The notes: generated from the sequence alone by a model not told the origin. DNA of 64,000 nt from Halohasta salina (GCF_024178165.1 NZ_JAMZIE010000003.1:1-64000), one strand, 5' to 3'; positions 1 to 7,595 are shown, counted from the first letter of the stretch. Translations and numbers: made by a program.

Positions 1-133
1 TCGACGCTCCGAGACAAACGTCTTGATTGGGAACATCGTTTGTCGGGTGGCACGAACGTGTCACCCTTGCCCGCTGTGACTTCCAGCTACTGCTGAGAAC
101 TGACCAACAATCATCTACCCAAGAGCGGTCGTC

Positions 134-430
134 TTATTCCACGTGCGGCGCGGTCGCGTCGGTGCGGCCGGGAATCTCGATCTCGATTTCGAGTTCCGGC
201 TCGTCCATCCCTTCGTACTCGACTTCTAGCTCGATGGGTTCGCCGAAGGCGAAGGGGAGTTCCCACTCCTCGTCGACGATGGTGAGTTCCTCGCCATCGC
301 GGAGCTGTTCGCCAAGGGAGACGAGAAAGTCGCCGACCTCGCTGGCATCGAGGCGGTACTCCTGTTCGAAGTTGCGGCCCTGACGGATCACGGTGCGGTC
401 GTCGTCTGCTGGGGTGTCGGCATCTGGCAT
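134..430 (-). CDS. amphi-Trp domain protein
   Basis: A 98-residue, very acidic protein. The central part (residues about 15-85) matches the small amphi-Trp domain family found widely in haloarchaea: a helix with an EYRLDASEVGDFL-like stretch, then beta strands rich in alternating Glu and hydrophobic residues. I know no biochemical role for this family. The start at 430 is the only Met that keeps the whole domain. It lies 44 bases downstream of the regulator gene on the same strand, so co-transcription is possible but not shown. Confidence 0.8.
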   Translation of the reverse strand: MPDADTPADDDRTVIRQGRNFEQEYRLDASEVGDFLVSLGEQLRDGEELTIVDEEWELPFAFGEPIELEVEYEGMDEPELEIEIEIPGRTDATAPHVE

Positions 431-474
431 GGGATATCGACTCAGTAGGCCGCGAACAACAAATCAGTCGCGGT

Positions 475-882
475 TCAGTCATGCGAGCGCTCGCTCGGCG
501 GCGTGAGCGACCGTCTATCCGAGGAGTCGATGCCAAGCACCGTCGTGGCCAGCCGGTCGGCCACCAGCGGGCTCACCGATCCCGCCAGTTCGAACGCTTC
601 GGCCTCGGGGTCGTCGAGATCGAGCACGTCATCGAAAAAGCGGCGCAACACCAGATACGACTGCTGCAGCTCGACGGCCCGCTCGTGGCCCGCGTCGGTG
701 AGTTGGGTTCCCTCGTAGGGCTGGTGGTCGACCAGTCCTTTGTCGGCGAGCCGCTGGAGCATCTCGGTCGCGGTCGACGGCGACCGGCCGAGTTCGTCGG
801 CGACCCGTCCCGAGGCGACCGGCTCGCCGCTCGGGCCGGCGAGTTGGTAGACGACCAACAGATACTGTGCGGCGTCGCTCAT
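475..882 (-). CDS. DtxR-family-like winged-helix regulator lacking canonical metal ligands
   Basis: A 135-residue protein. Residues 1-60 form the winged helix typical of DtxR/MntR/SirR regulators (YLLVVYQL, a recognition helix with SPSTATEMLQRL, then a GTQLTDAG wing). Residues 65-120 resemble the DtxR dimerisation domain (LRRFFDDVLDLD, then SPLVADRL). The positions where DtxR has Cys, Glu and His ligands read Phe, Ala and Gly in my hand alignment, and no His follows the wing. I chose the Met at 882 because an upstream Met at 990 would add 36 unrelated residues. The neighbouring genes include siderophore uptake, so a link to iron is plausible, but metal sensing by this protein is doubtful. Confidence 0.75.
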   Translation of the reverse strand: MSDAAQYLLVVYQLAGPSGEPVASGRVADELGRSPSTATEMLQRLADKGLVDHQPYEGTQLTDAGHERAVELQQSYLVLRRFFDDVLDLDDPEAEAFELAGSVSPLVADRLATTVLGIDSSDRRSLTPPSERSHD

Positions 883-940
883 CGACCCACCGTCCGGCGG
901 CAGGTGGTCGACGACTGGCGATGATGGGGTGCAGTGAGTG

Positions 941-1795
941 TCATACGCGTTGTGTGAGATGACGGCGAACGGTTCGCTGGCGGGACTCACAGTAGTCGGT
1001 TAGCTGGGCGGCCGCCGAGAGGACGGGGTAGTCGACCGCAAGCGGCTGGTAGAGGTACTCGACGAGCGTACTGTGTGAGAGGCTCGCAGTGGCCGTGTGG
1101 TTCGTCGTCCCGTGGAGCGTCGACTGGCGGTCGGCGGCGAGGGCATCACACTGCTGGCGGAAGTCGGCCAGTCGCTCGTGTCGGCGACAGAGGGCCTCGA
1201 ACCCGAGTTCCAACGACGGCTGGCAGTCGTCGATCCAATCGGCAAGCTCGCCGCGGAGGTCGTCGGCCGCTCGCAACGAGTCGGCCTCGGTGTCGAGTCC
1301 CTGCCGCATGGCCCGGAGTTCAGCTTGCGACTGGTCGACCGCCGAGCAGATCGCCGCCTGAACGTCGGCGGTGAACGCCCGGTCAGTCGACGGGGCCACC
1401 GCGAGGGCGATCTCGGGGCTGAGTTCTTCGCGGATCGTCACCAAGAGCGGCTCGGGCTCGTCGACGTCCTCGATGCTGTAAGGGCGGACCGTCTCGGCAA
1501 ACAGCGACCGAACCCGCCGGGTGGTGCCGTCGCTGGAGGTCCGGCCGCTGACGGCCGCCGAAATCGAGCCCGGCGGGCCGGTGCCAGCCGGAGCCGATCC
1601 TGCCGACTGCGCCGACCCCGCCGACGAGGTCGGTGAGGTCGTCGACTGCGCCGAGGGCGGTGAGGCCGTGGGGAGTCGACTGACCCCAGTAGCAAACCGG
1701 TCGAACGCTGTCAGTTTCTCGTCGATGTGGGTTCGCTCGTCGTCGATCAGCCGCCGGGCGTCGGCGAGCTCGGTGGCCAGCTCCGAGTCGGTCAT
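941..1795 (-). CDS. haloarchaeal protein of unknown function (DUF7260-like)
   Basis: A 284-residue soluble protein. It has an N-terminal helical segment (residues 1-40), a Ser/Thr/Ala/Gly-rich low-complexity linker (about 45-85), and a conserved helical C-terminal part starting with RRVRSLFAETVRPYS and containing EELSPEIALAVAP. This layout matches a haloarchaea-only family that I associate with DUF7260. No catalytic motif is visible. It overlaps the upstream gene by four bases (ATGA at 1792-1795), so the two are almost certainly translated from one mRNA, which may be governed by the iron operator near 2931. Confidence 0.75.
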   Translation of the reverse strand: MTDSELATELADARRLIDDERTHIDEKLTAFDRFATGVSRLPTASPPSAQSTTSPTSSAGSAQSAGSAPAGTGPPGSISAAVSGRTSSDGTTRRVRSLFAETVRPYSIEDVDEPEPLLVTIREELSPEIALAVAPSTDRAFTADVQAAICSAVDQSQAELRAMRQGLDTEADSLRAADDLRGELADWIDDCQPSLELGFEALCRRHERLADFRQQCDALAADRQSTLHGTTNHTATASLSHSTLVEYLYQPLAVDYPVLSAAAQLTDYCESRQRTVRRHLTQRV

Positions 1796-2712
1796 GCTGC
1801 CCCCGCTTCGACGACGCTCAGTGGACCGCCCGCCCCGTCAGCCGTCGCCGTGAGCGTGAGCCGCCACGACGGCGGGACGGTGGCCGTGCGTTCGACGCCG
1901 GAGATCCGGAAGTCGACCGCCGACAGCCGCCGGAAACATTCGACGACCAGCGGCAGGGTGACGATGCGGTCGGCGTTCCCGAGCGGGTAGTCGGTGAGGG
2001 TGAGCTCCCAGCAGGTCGACGCACAGCGAACCGACTGGCAGTCGACGGTGTACCCGTCGAGTATCGACATCGACTGGAGGCTATCGAGGGCGGCCTCCAG
2101 CGGGGCGGCGGTCGGCGTGGTCGTCGGCGTCGAGAGCCGACACGCCGCCGTCCGAAGGATCTCGGCCTGCTCGGCGGGCGAGAGCCGCGTGTCGAGTTCG
2201 GTGGCGATGGCCTCGATGAGGAGGAGACAGAGCTCGTCGGGATGAGCGACCGTCTCGGCCACTGCGAGATACCGATCCATGATCGCCGCCTGAACCGCCG
2301 AGTGCGACGAGTCGGCGATCGTCTCGAAGACGACCCCGGCGACGGTGTGACAGAAGTCGACTGTCGCCGCTCTGTCGTCGGAACGATCGACCGGGTCTGT
2401 CGCGGGTTCGGGGTCGGTCGTGGCTGCGATATCGGTCGCAGCGACGGCGTCGACCGCTGACGGCACCGTCTCGAACTGCTCGCAGACGATGATATCGCGG
2501 CGGGGAAGCTGTGGATCGTACCGCCGGAGGGCAGTACGGTACTGTTCGGTCGCCGTGGCCGCCGCCCGGGCGGTCGACCGGCGGTCGAAGTAGCAGCCGT
2601 CGGCTGGAACCGGTCGCTCACCGGTTCGGCTACAGACGAGGTAGTAGCTCCCGGTCGGGCTAGCGAGTGACTCGATGTGGTGGCGGATATCGCCGAGTGT
2701 GGTTCCGATCAT
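1792..2712 (-). CDS. haloarchaeal protein of unknown function (DUF7551-like)
   Basis: A 306-residue protein opening with IGTTLGDIRHHIESL, followed by a cysteine and a TARAAATATEQYRTALRRYDP helix. This N-terminal module is one I recognise in haloarchaeal proteins grouped as DUF7551. A helical middle (about 130-200) and a mixed alpha/beta C-terminal part follow. No transmembrane segment or catalytic signature is seen. The Met at 2712 starts the conserved module, and the frame upstream of it is not protein-like. The gene is translationally coupled to the next gene and lies downstream of a strong TATA box and an iron-type operator at 2931-2957. Confidence 0.75.
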   Translation of the reverse strand: MIGTTLGDIRHHIESLASPTGSYYLVCSRTGERPVPADGCYFDRRSTARAAATATEQYRTALRRYDPQLPRRDIIVCEQFETVPSAVDAVAATDIAATTDPEPATDPVDRSDDRAATVDFCHTVAGVVFETIADSSHSAVQAAIMDRYLAVAETVAHPDELCLLLIEAIATELDTRLSPAEQAEILRTAACRLSTPTTTPTAAPLEAALDSLQSMSILDGYTVDCQSVRCASTCWELTLTDYPLGNADRIVTLPLVVECFRRLSAVDFRISGVERTATVPPSWRLTLTATADGAGGPLSVVEAGAA

Positions 2713-2767
2713 GGCTTCGTGGTGGTCGGGGTGGTCGACGAGGGTGATGGGCGCGAGCCGGTGGCGG

Positions 2768-2929
2768 TCAGGTAGTCCCGGTGCCGTCGGCGTAGGCGAG
2801 TGCGACCGCCGGGTCCGTGTCGGCTGCAGTACGACCAATCCGCGGGTCGGGGATCGTAACGACCGTACCGCCGTACTCCAGTGCGTCCCGTCGCGTCGGT
2901 ACCGGCGGTGCCGGTCCCTCGGTGAGTAT
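2768..2929 (-). other. possible small ORF or relic directly behind the iron operator
   Basis: An open frame of 53 codons ends with TGA at 2768-2770. Its translation is acidic and Pro/Ala/Thr-rich (it includes DALEYGGTVVTIPDPRIG), as expected for a real haloarchaeal protein, whereas the other two minus frames look random. It begins with ATA exactly where a leaderless transcript from the 2949-2957 TATA box would start; there is no ATG, GTG or TTG, and TAA lies two codons upstream. It may be a decayed gene, a gene with a non-standard start, or chance. No family is recognised. Confidence 0.25.
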
Positions 2930-2930
2930 G

Positions 2931-2948
2931 TTTTAGGCTTACCTAAAA
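2931..2948 (-). promoter_or_regulatory. iron-type (DtxR/IdeR-like) operator
   Basis: The sequence TTTTAGGCTTACCTAAAA has perfect arms TTTTAGG and CCTAAAA around CTTA. This matches the TTAGGnnnnnCCTAA style of DtxR/IdeR and haloarchaeal iron-regulator sites. It abuts a minus-strand TATA box and sits where transcription toward the DUF7551/DUF7260-like genes should begin. Regulation is inferred. Confidence 0.65.
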
Positions 2949-2957
2949 ATATATAAT
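2949..2957 (-). promoter_or_regulatory. TATA box for the DUF7551-like operon
   Basis: Read on the minus strand the bases are ATTATATAT, a strong archaeal TATA element in otherwise GC-rich DNA. A start about 25 bases downstream would fall near 2925-2930, inside or just past the iron-type operator, which suits repression by operator binding. Confidence 0.55.
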
Positions 2958-3015
2958 TACTTCGGTTGTAGGTCGGCCAAACTGTTGTGCTGTTCGGCGT
3001 GCGTCGTCGGCAGCG

Positions 3016-3036
3016 TGGGGCGGAACAGCCGCCCCA
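3016..3036 (-). terminator. GC hairpin after the siderophore operon
   Basis: TGGGGCGG and CCGCCCCA pair perfectly over 8 bp with a 5-base loop, 50 bases past the stop codon of the ATPase gene. On the minus strand a run of T (2945-2949) follows only about 70 bases later, so this is a hairpin-like end signal, not a classical terminator. Confidence 0.3.
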
Positions 3037-3086
3037 GCGGCTTCGAGAGCCGGGTTCGGTAGACATCGAGTTCGCTCCGTCGGTCG

Positions 3087-4019
3087 CTACTGACTCCCGT
3101 CGGCGGACGTGTCCGGAGCGTCGGCATCCCGATTGTCGTGAATCGGCCCGATCGGTGTGATCGTCGGGCCGCGATCGGTCGACTCCACGTCGGCCTCGAT
3201 ACCGAACACCTCCGCGAGCAGGTCCTCGGTGACAACGTCTGTGGGCCGACCGCGGGCCCGGATCACGCCGTCTTCGAGCGCGATGATCCGGTCGGCGTAG
3301 CGGGCAGCCTGCTCGATGTCGTGGAGGACGACGACGACCGTGATGTCGCGTTCGTCCCGCAGCGTTTCGATGATCTCCATTACTTCCAGTTGGTGGTGGA
3401 GATCGAGGAACGTCGTCGGTTCGTCGAGCAACAGGACGTCGGTGTCCTGTGCGAGTGCCATCGCGATCCACGCCAGCTGTTTTTGCCCGCCGCTGAGACT
3501 GCCGACCTCCCGATCCCGGAGATGCTCACAGCCCGCCAGATCGATGGCGTTGTCGACCGCACACTCGTCGTCCTCGGTGACGTGCTCGAAGAACCCGCGG
3601 TGGGGGTACCGGCCGTGGTAGACCAGATCTTCGACGGTGATCGAGCCGGGGGCGGTGCTCTCCTGGGAGAGCAACCCGAGCTTTCGGGCGAGTGCCTTCG
3701 TGTCGAGGGTGTGGATCTCCCGACCGTCGATCAGGACCGACCCCTCGTCGGGCGTGAGCTGGTTGGCGAGTCCCTTCAGCAGCGTGCTCTTGCCGGAGCC
3801 GTTCGGACCGACGAGCGCGGTCACCGCACCCCGCTCGGCGGTGATCGTCGCGCCGTCGACAATGGGGCCATCGCTGGTTGGATAGCCCAATACGAGGTCC
3901 TCGCCGGTGAGCGTCGACGCCGAGCCCTCGGTCGACTCGGAGTCCACTTCGTCCGACGCCTCGGCGCTGTCGTCGGCTCGCTTCGTCGCTCGTGTGATCG
4001 ACCCGGTGATGTCGAACAT
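3087..4019 (-). CDS. ferric-siderophore ABC transporter ATP-binding protein
   Basis: A 310-residue ABC ATPase of the FecE/FhuC type that powers siderophore import. Walker A (GPNGSGKST) lies at residues 71-79, the Q-loop near 119, the ABC signature LSGGQ at 174-178, and Walker B with DE at 195-200. A 40-residue acidic N-terminal extension precedes the domain. Its start overlaps the permease stop (around 4019), so the two are translationally coupled. It is the last gene of the four-gene minus-strand uptake operon. Ferric siderophore versus cobalamin cannot be separated by the ATPase alone; the iron operators favour iron. Confidence 0.93.
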   Translation of the reverse strand: MFDITGSITRATKRADDSAEASDEVDSESTEGSASTLTGEDLVLGYPTSDGPIVDGATITAERGAVTALVGPNGSGKSTLLKGLANQLTPDEGSVLIDGREIHTLDTKALARKLGLLSQESTAPGSITVEDLVYHGRYPHRGFFEHVTEDDECAVDNAIDLAGCEHLRDREVGSLSGGQKQLAWIAMALAQDTDVLLLDEPTTFLDLHHQLEVMEIIETLRDERDITVVVVLHDIEQAARYADRIIALEDGVIRARGRPTDVVTEDLLAEVFGIEADVESTDRGPTITPIGPIHDNRDADAPDTSADGSQ

Positions 4020-5149
4020 CAGAGCTCACCCATCTGTTGTTGTTTCCGCATCAGATACAGGAAGTAGGGCCCGCCGACCAGCCCGGTGACGATGCCGACC
4101 GGGATCTGGACCGGGGTGAGCGCCAGCCGTGCGCCGACGTCCGCGCCGACCATCAGCGCGGGGCCGACGAACAGACAGCCGACGATCAGCTTCCGGTAGT
4201 CGCTGCCGACCAGGTTCCTGACCACGTGGGGAACGATCAACCCGACGAAGGTGACGATCCCCGCGACCGCGATGCTGGCCGAGGCAGCCAACACGGCGAC
4301 ACCGGACAGCGCGAACCGAACCCGCTCGATGGACATCCCGAGGGATTTCGCCGTCTGTTCGCCCAGCAGCAGGACGTTACATTGTCGGGAGCCGGCGACG
4401 GCCAACAGCAATGCGCCCACCGACCACGGCAGCGCGAGCCGGACCTGCTCCCAGTCGGTGCCGGTCAGCGAGCCGGTCGTCCACGCGATGGCCGACTGGA
4501 CGACCCCGATGTCGTCGGCGAAGAAGAACAGCGAGGTCTGGAGGCTCTCGAAGACGGTGGCGACGATGATCCCCGCCAGCACCAGCCGGACCGGCGAGGT
4601 GCCGTTCTTCCACGCAATCGCATACACGAGCAGGAAGGCGACCGAGCCGCCAGCCGCCGCGATTAGCGGGAGAAACGCCGTCAGCCCACCGAAGACGACG
4701 AGTGTCAGCAGGATCATCAGCCCCGCCCCGGCGGAAACCCCGAGGACGAACGGACTGGCGAGTTCGTTTCTGGTCACCGCCTGGAAGATAGCCCCCGACA
4801 CCGAGAGGTTCATCCCGACGAGAATTGCGACGAACACCCGTGGCAGCCGGATGTTCCAGACGACGAGGCTCTCGGTGCTCATCTCGGGCAGCTCGCCGCC
4901 GAACAGGAAGGCGTTCCACGCCTCGAGGTTCAACACGACGTTCGGATCGAAGACGGCCTGCCAGGCCTGCGTGATCGTCATCGAATAGGAGCCGAAACTC
5001 ACCTGAATCAGCCCACCGATGACGACGATGGCGAGGCTGCCGAGGGCGACCGCCAGCAGTTGTGGATCGAACAGCCAGCCGAACCGGTTCTGTAGTCGTG
5101 GGGATCGCGTTGTCTGCTCGGCTCCGGGAGTCGACTCCTGATTGCTCAT
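4019..5149 (-). CDS. ferric-siderophore ABC transporter permease (FecCD family)
   Basis: A 376-residue polytopic membrane protein. After a polar N-terminus of about 30 residues it has roughly ten hydrophobic segments and the FecCD signature regions (NIRLPRVFVAILVG near residue 100; SIAVAGIVTFVGLIVPH near 310). It forms the membrane channel with the ATPase and receives cargo from the Tat lipoprotein encoded upstream. Its start codon overlaps the oxidoreductase stop in an ATGA at 5146-5149. Only one permease gene is present, so the channel is presumably a homodimer. Confidence 0.93.
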   Translation of the reverse strand: MSNQESTPGAEQTTRSPRLQNRFGWLFDPQLLAVALGSLAIVVIGGLIQVSFGSYSMTITQAWQAVFDPNVVLNLEAWNAFLFGGELPEMSTESLVVWNIRLPRVFVAILVGMNLSVSGAIFQAVTRNELASPFVLGVSAGAGLMILLTLVVFGGLTAFLPLIAAAGGSVAFLLVYAIAWKNGTSPVRLVLAGIIVATVFESLQTSLFFFADDIGVVQSAIAWTTGSLTGTDWEQVRLALPWSVGALLLAVAGSRQCNVLLLGEQTAKSLGMSIERVRFALSGVAVLAASASIAVAGIVTFVGLIVPHVVRNLVGSDYRKLIVGCLFVGPALMVGADVGARLALTPVQIPVGIVTGLVGGPYFLYLMRKQQQMGEL

Positions 5150-6129
5150 TGGGCATCCAGTCCGGACTGCTGGTCGTCGTCACGATACGCGCGAATCGCG
5201 TCATCGTCGATCGCCGCCAGCAACTGGTCGGTGTCGACGGCCGCGACGATCGCCTCGGGATCGAGATGGTCGGCCAGCGTTTCGTGGGCCTCCTCGGCCC
5301 GGCGGTCGATTTCCGCATCGGTCAGATAGCCGTCGAACCGGTCGTCGATGTAGGTTTCACGCACGCGCTCGAAGCGGTCGGAGTCGGGATCGACCGGAGC
5401 CGCCTCGCCGTAGAAGTCGTCGAACCACTCGACCCAGTTTGCTCGCTCGGCCCACTCGTCGTCGAGTTCGGACTGCTGTCGGACCCAGTCGACGCCGGCG
5501 GCGACCGACTCCCACCAGCCGTCGTCGATGCGAGCGTCGGCAACGACGCGTTTCCCGACTCTCGCACCGCGTCCAGCCGCAAGGATCGCCTGTTTATCCG
5601 GTTTCCCGGCGGGCGAGGCGACGTAGAGCCCCTCGACTGGCGTCGAGCCATCGGCGTCGGGATAGTCGCGGTCGAACCGGTCGTCGGCCTCGTTGTCGTG
5701 GTCGCAGGTCTCGAACATCGCCTCGTTGGAATCGAGGCCGCGCAGGTACTCGCCGTCGTAGCGCGTGGCCGCGATCACACGGCGGGCAGTGACTGGCTCG
5801 CTCTCCTGCGATGTGATAACGAATCCGTCGGCGGCATCGTCGTCGGGACGGTCGACCGACTCCACGAGGTCAGGAACGACGGTACAGCCGGCGGTTTCGG
5901 CGTGGTCGTGGATCAGGTCGTAAAAGGTCTCGATGTCGGCCCCCTCTGGAAACCCGAGATAGTTTTCGAGGTGGGCACAGCGCTGGATCGACGAGCGGCC
6001 ACGGTCGAAGACGGCGGTGTCGAGGCCCTCACGGGCGGTGAACACGCCAGCCGAGCAGCCCGCGGGGCCGCCGCCGACGATGACGACATCGTGGTCGTAT
6101 TCAGTCCGTGTGGTGGGTGATGTGCTCAC
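5146..6129 (-). CDS. FAD/NAD(P)-dependent oxidoreductase in the siderophore operon
   Basis: A 327-residue protein with a start GTG at 6129, two bases past the upstream stop. The N-terminus has a Rossmann FAD motif (DVVIVGGGPAG, about residues 14-24) and resembles thioredoxin-reductase-like flavoproteins. It lacks the CxxC redox pair, so it is not a thioredoxin reductase. Residues about 200-327 are an acidic helical extension with several Trp. Position between the binding-protein and permease genes suggests a role in handling the imported iron complex, for example ferric-siderophore reduction or siderophore modification. That role is inference. Confidence 0.8.
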   Translation of the reverse strand: MSTSPTTRTEYDHDVVIVGGGPAGCSAGVFTAREGLDTAVFDRGRSSIQRCAHLENYLGFPEGADIETFYDLIHDHAETAGCTVVPDLVESVDRPDDDAADGFVITSQESEPVTARRVIAATRYDGEYLRGLDSNEAMFETCDHDNEADDRFDRDYPDADGSTPVEGLYVASPAGKPDKQAILAAGRGARVGKRVVADARIDDGWWESVAAGVDWVRQQSELDDEWAERANWVEWFDDFYGEAAPVDPDSDRFERVRETYIDDRFDGYLTDAEIDRRAEEAHETLADHLDPEAIVAAVDTDQLLAAIDDDAIRAYRDDDQQSGLDAQ

Positions 6130-6131
6130 AA

Positions 6132-7343
6132 TTAGACGTCTCCGTTGACGATGTCGGCGACTCGTTGGCGGTCGAACAGCTGTTCGTCGGCGGGGATTTC
6201 GGGGTACGGGCCCTCCTCGTATTCTGGCCATGCACCGAAGGTATCCGGATACAGCTGCTTGGCAGTCATCTCCAGCTGGAACAGATTGAGAATCGGCCCC
6301 TGATATCGGGCCCCCTGTGGGTACAGCCGGTCGTCCTGGACTGCCGTGATCTCCGAGGCCACCGGATCGGATCGAAACGCCTCCCGTCGCTTCGGGAGGC
6401 TCGTCTCCGGTTCGAAGCCGCCGAGCAGGAGGATCACGTCGGGGTCGGCCTCCAGTAGCGTCTCGAAGTCGACCACCGAGTTCGATTCGACCTCCCCCTC
6501 GAAGGCGTCGCGTGCGCCGAGCGGTTGAGTGTGAGCAGTCAGGAAGCCGGGGGTACTCAGCGTGTAGGCGTAGATCTCTTCGATATCGGCCGACGCGAGC
6601 ATCACTGCCGAGGGGCGCTCGGATTCGGCCGGGAGATCCGTCTCGATAGTCGACAGGAGATCCTCGTGGATTTCGGCGAGCGCCTCGTACCGGGCCTGCT
6701 CTTGGAACGCCTCGGCAACGAGTTCGAACTGTTCCCAGAGGGTGTAGTATTCGTAGCCGTCGGCGTAGGCAGCCGCCGGTTCGGCGTGGCGATCGGAAAG
6801 CGAGTTGCCGAACCACGGTGAAATAGTGGTGCCGATCTCGTCGATATCTGCTTGGTCCCAGCCGTCCTGTTTGGTGATCCACGCCGGGTCCGCGAGATGG
6901 ATATCGCTATCGAGTTCGTACAGTTTCTCTTTGCTCGGCTCCCACGAGGAGTAGAGACCGGTCCAGTCCAGCGAGACGCCCGGCAGGCGTTCGACGAACT
7001 GGTTCCACAGTCCATCGTAGTAGTCGGGAGCGTGCATCGCCGTGATCGAGTCCCCCCGACCGAGGGCGAATGCCATCCCGGCATGGTGAGTGAGTCGCGT
7101 GAAGACGGTCTCGGGCGGCGACTCGAAGATGACCTCGCCCATCGGCGCGATCGAGACCGTATACGAGTCATCAGCCTCAGTCGAGTCACCATCGGCCTCG
7201 TTCGAATCACCGTCCTCGCTGGCGTCCGTCGGCTCGGTCGACGACCCCGTACAGCCGGCTAGGAGACCGCCGCCGACCGCGCTTCCGATGCCGAGATAGT
7301 GTCGACGTGTAACGTCCAACTGCGTTTCGAACCCTTCCTGCAT
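6132..7343 (-). CDS. ferric-siderophore substrate-binding lipoprotein
   Basis: A 403-residue precursor. The N-terminus has a twin-arginine motif (RRHYLG) and a lipobox (LLAGC), followed by an acidic Ser/Glu/Asp linker, so it is exported by Tat and anchored outside the membrane. The body is the two-lobe FepB/BtuF-type fold (VFTRLTHHAGMAFALG, then a VILLLGGFEP region). I chose the Met at 7343 because it lies 23-28 bases from a TATA box and gives a proper signal peptide; a Met at 7367 would fall upstream of the predicted transcription start. It is the first gene of the uptake operon. Confidence 0.92.
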   Translation of the reverse strand: MQEGFETQLDVTRRHYLGIGSAVGGGLLAGCTGSSTEPTDASEDGDSNEADGDSTEADDSYTVSIAPMGEVIFESPPETVFTRLTHHAGMAFALGRGDSITAMHAPDYYDGLWNQFVERLPGVSLDWTGLYSSWEPSKEKLYELDSDIHLADPAWITKQDGWDQADIDEIGTTISPWFGNSLSDRHAEPAAAYADGYEYYTLWEQFELVAEAFQEQARYEALAEIHEDLLSTIETDLPAESERPSAVMLASADIEEIYAYTLSTPGFLTAHTQPLGARDAFEGEVESNSVVDFETLLEADPDVILLLGGFEPETSLPKRREAFRSDPVASEITAVQDDRLYPQGARYQGPILNLFQLEMTAKQLYPDTFGAWPEYEEGPYPEIPADEQLFDRQRVADIVNGDV

Positions 7344-7348
7344 GCGTT

Positions 7349-7363
7349 TTAGGGTAGCCTTAA
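7349..7363 (-). promoter_or_regulatory. iron-type operator at the transcription start of the siderophore operon
   Basis: TTAGGGTAGCCTTAA has arms TTAGG and CCTTAA (one base imperfect) and lies between the TATA box (7366-7371) and the start codon at 7343. Binding here would cover the transcription start. Confidence 0.6.
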
Positions 7364-7365
7364 CC

Positions 7366-7371
7366 AATAAA
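7366..7371 (-). promoter_or_regulatory. TATA box of the siderophore operon
   Basis: The minus strand reads TTTATT, 23-28 bases upstream of the ATG at 7343, which fits a leaderless transcript. Iron-type operators flank it on both sides. Confidence 0.55.
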
Positions 7372-7384
7372 GGAGTTTCGGAAC

Positions 7385-7398
7385 TTAGGGAGACCTAA
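7385..7398 (-). promoter_or_regulatory. upstream iron-type operator of the siderophore operon
   Basis: TTAGGGAGACCTAA has perfect arms TTAGG and CCTAA with a 4-base centre, just upstream of the TATA box. It overlaps the TAG stop (7395-7397) of the small gene upstream. With the site at 7349 it brackets the promoter, suggesting two-dimer or cooperative binding. Confidence 0.65.
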
Positions 7399-7595
7399 AA
7401 CCAACCAGTGGTTAGAACGGTCGACCACACCGGGGACACATCGGCGACGGTCCGGAGCGTCCGGAGTGCGACTTTCCGATCGTCGGCTGCGGCGGGGTAG
7501 AGGGCGACAAGCGTGTCGACTGCCTCGTCGACAGCACCGGCCTCGACCAGTTCGCGCAGGTGGTCGGATGCGGGAGACTGGTTCGAATCGTCCAT
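7395..7595 (-). CDS. small helical protein of unknown function
   Basis: A 66-residue acidic protein, DDSNQSPASDHLRELVEAG and onward, predicted to form three short helices. The Met at 7595 begins the protein-like part; an earlier Met would add an out-of-character Cys/Trp-rich segment. I do not recognise the family. It is divergent from the amidase gene, and its stop codon is embedded in the iron-type operator of the downstream siderophore operon, so read-through into that operon is conceivable. Confidence 0.55.
   Translation of the reverse strand: MDDSNQSPASDHLRELVEAGAVDEAVDTLVALYPAAADDRKVALRTLRTVADVSPVWSTVLTTGWF

Larger units (their letters stand above)
2713..3086. other. 374-base intergenic region with promoter, operator and relic-like ORF
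   Basis: This gap between the DUF7551-like gene and the end of the siderophore ATPase gene holds a GC hairpin (3016-3036), a TATA box and iron-type palindrome (2931-2957), and a 53-codon minus-strand open stretch (2768-2929) with haloarchaeal-looking composition but no standard start codon. I see no complete gene in it. Confidence 0.6.

Noticed and set aside
1-133. Left-edge sequence before the amphi-Trp gene
   Set aside because: No frame, RNA fold or motif I could support; it may be the tail or promoter of a gene outside the window.
2957-3086. Open minus-strand stretch ending in LADLQPK after the ATPase stop
   Set aside because: It looks somewhat protein-like but has no start codon of its own and includes the hairpin at 3016. 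I could not support it as a gene.
1792-3471. A 559-codon minus-strand frame running from the ABC ATPase gene to the DUF7551-like gene
   Set aside because: Its first 250 or so codons are Arg-rich and lie antisense-frame to the real ATPase gene and through promoter DNA. Only the part from 2712 is protein-like.
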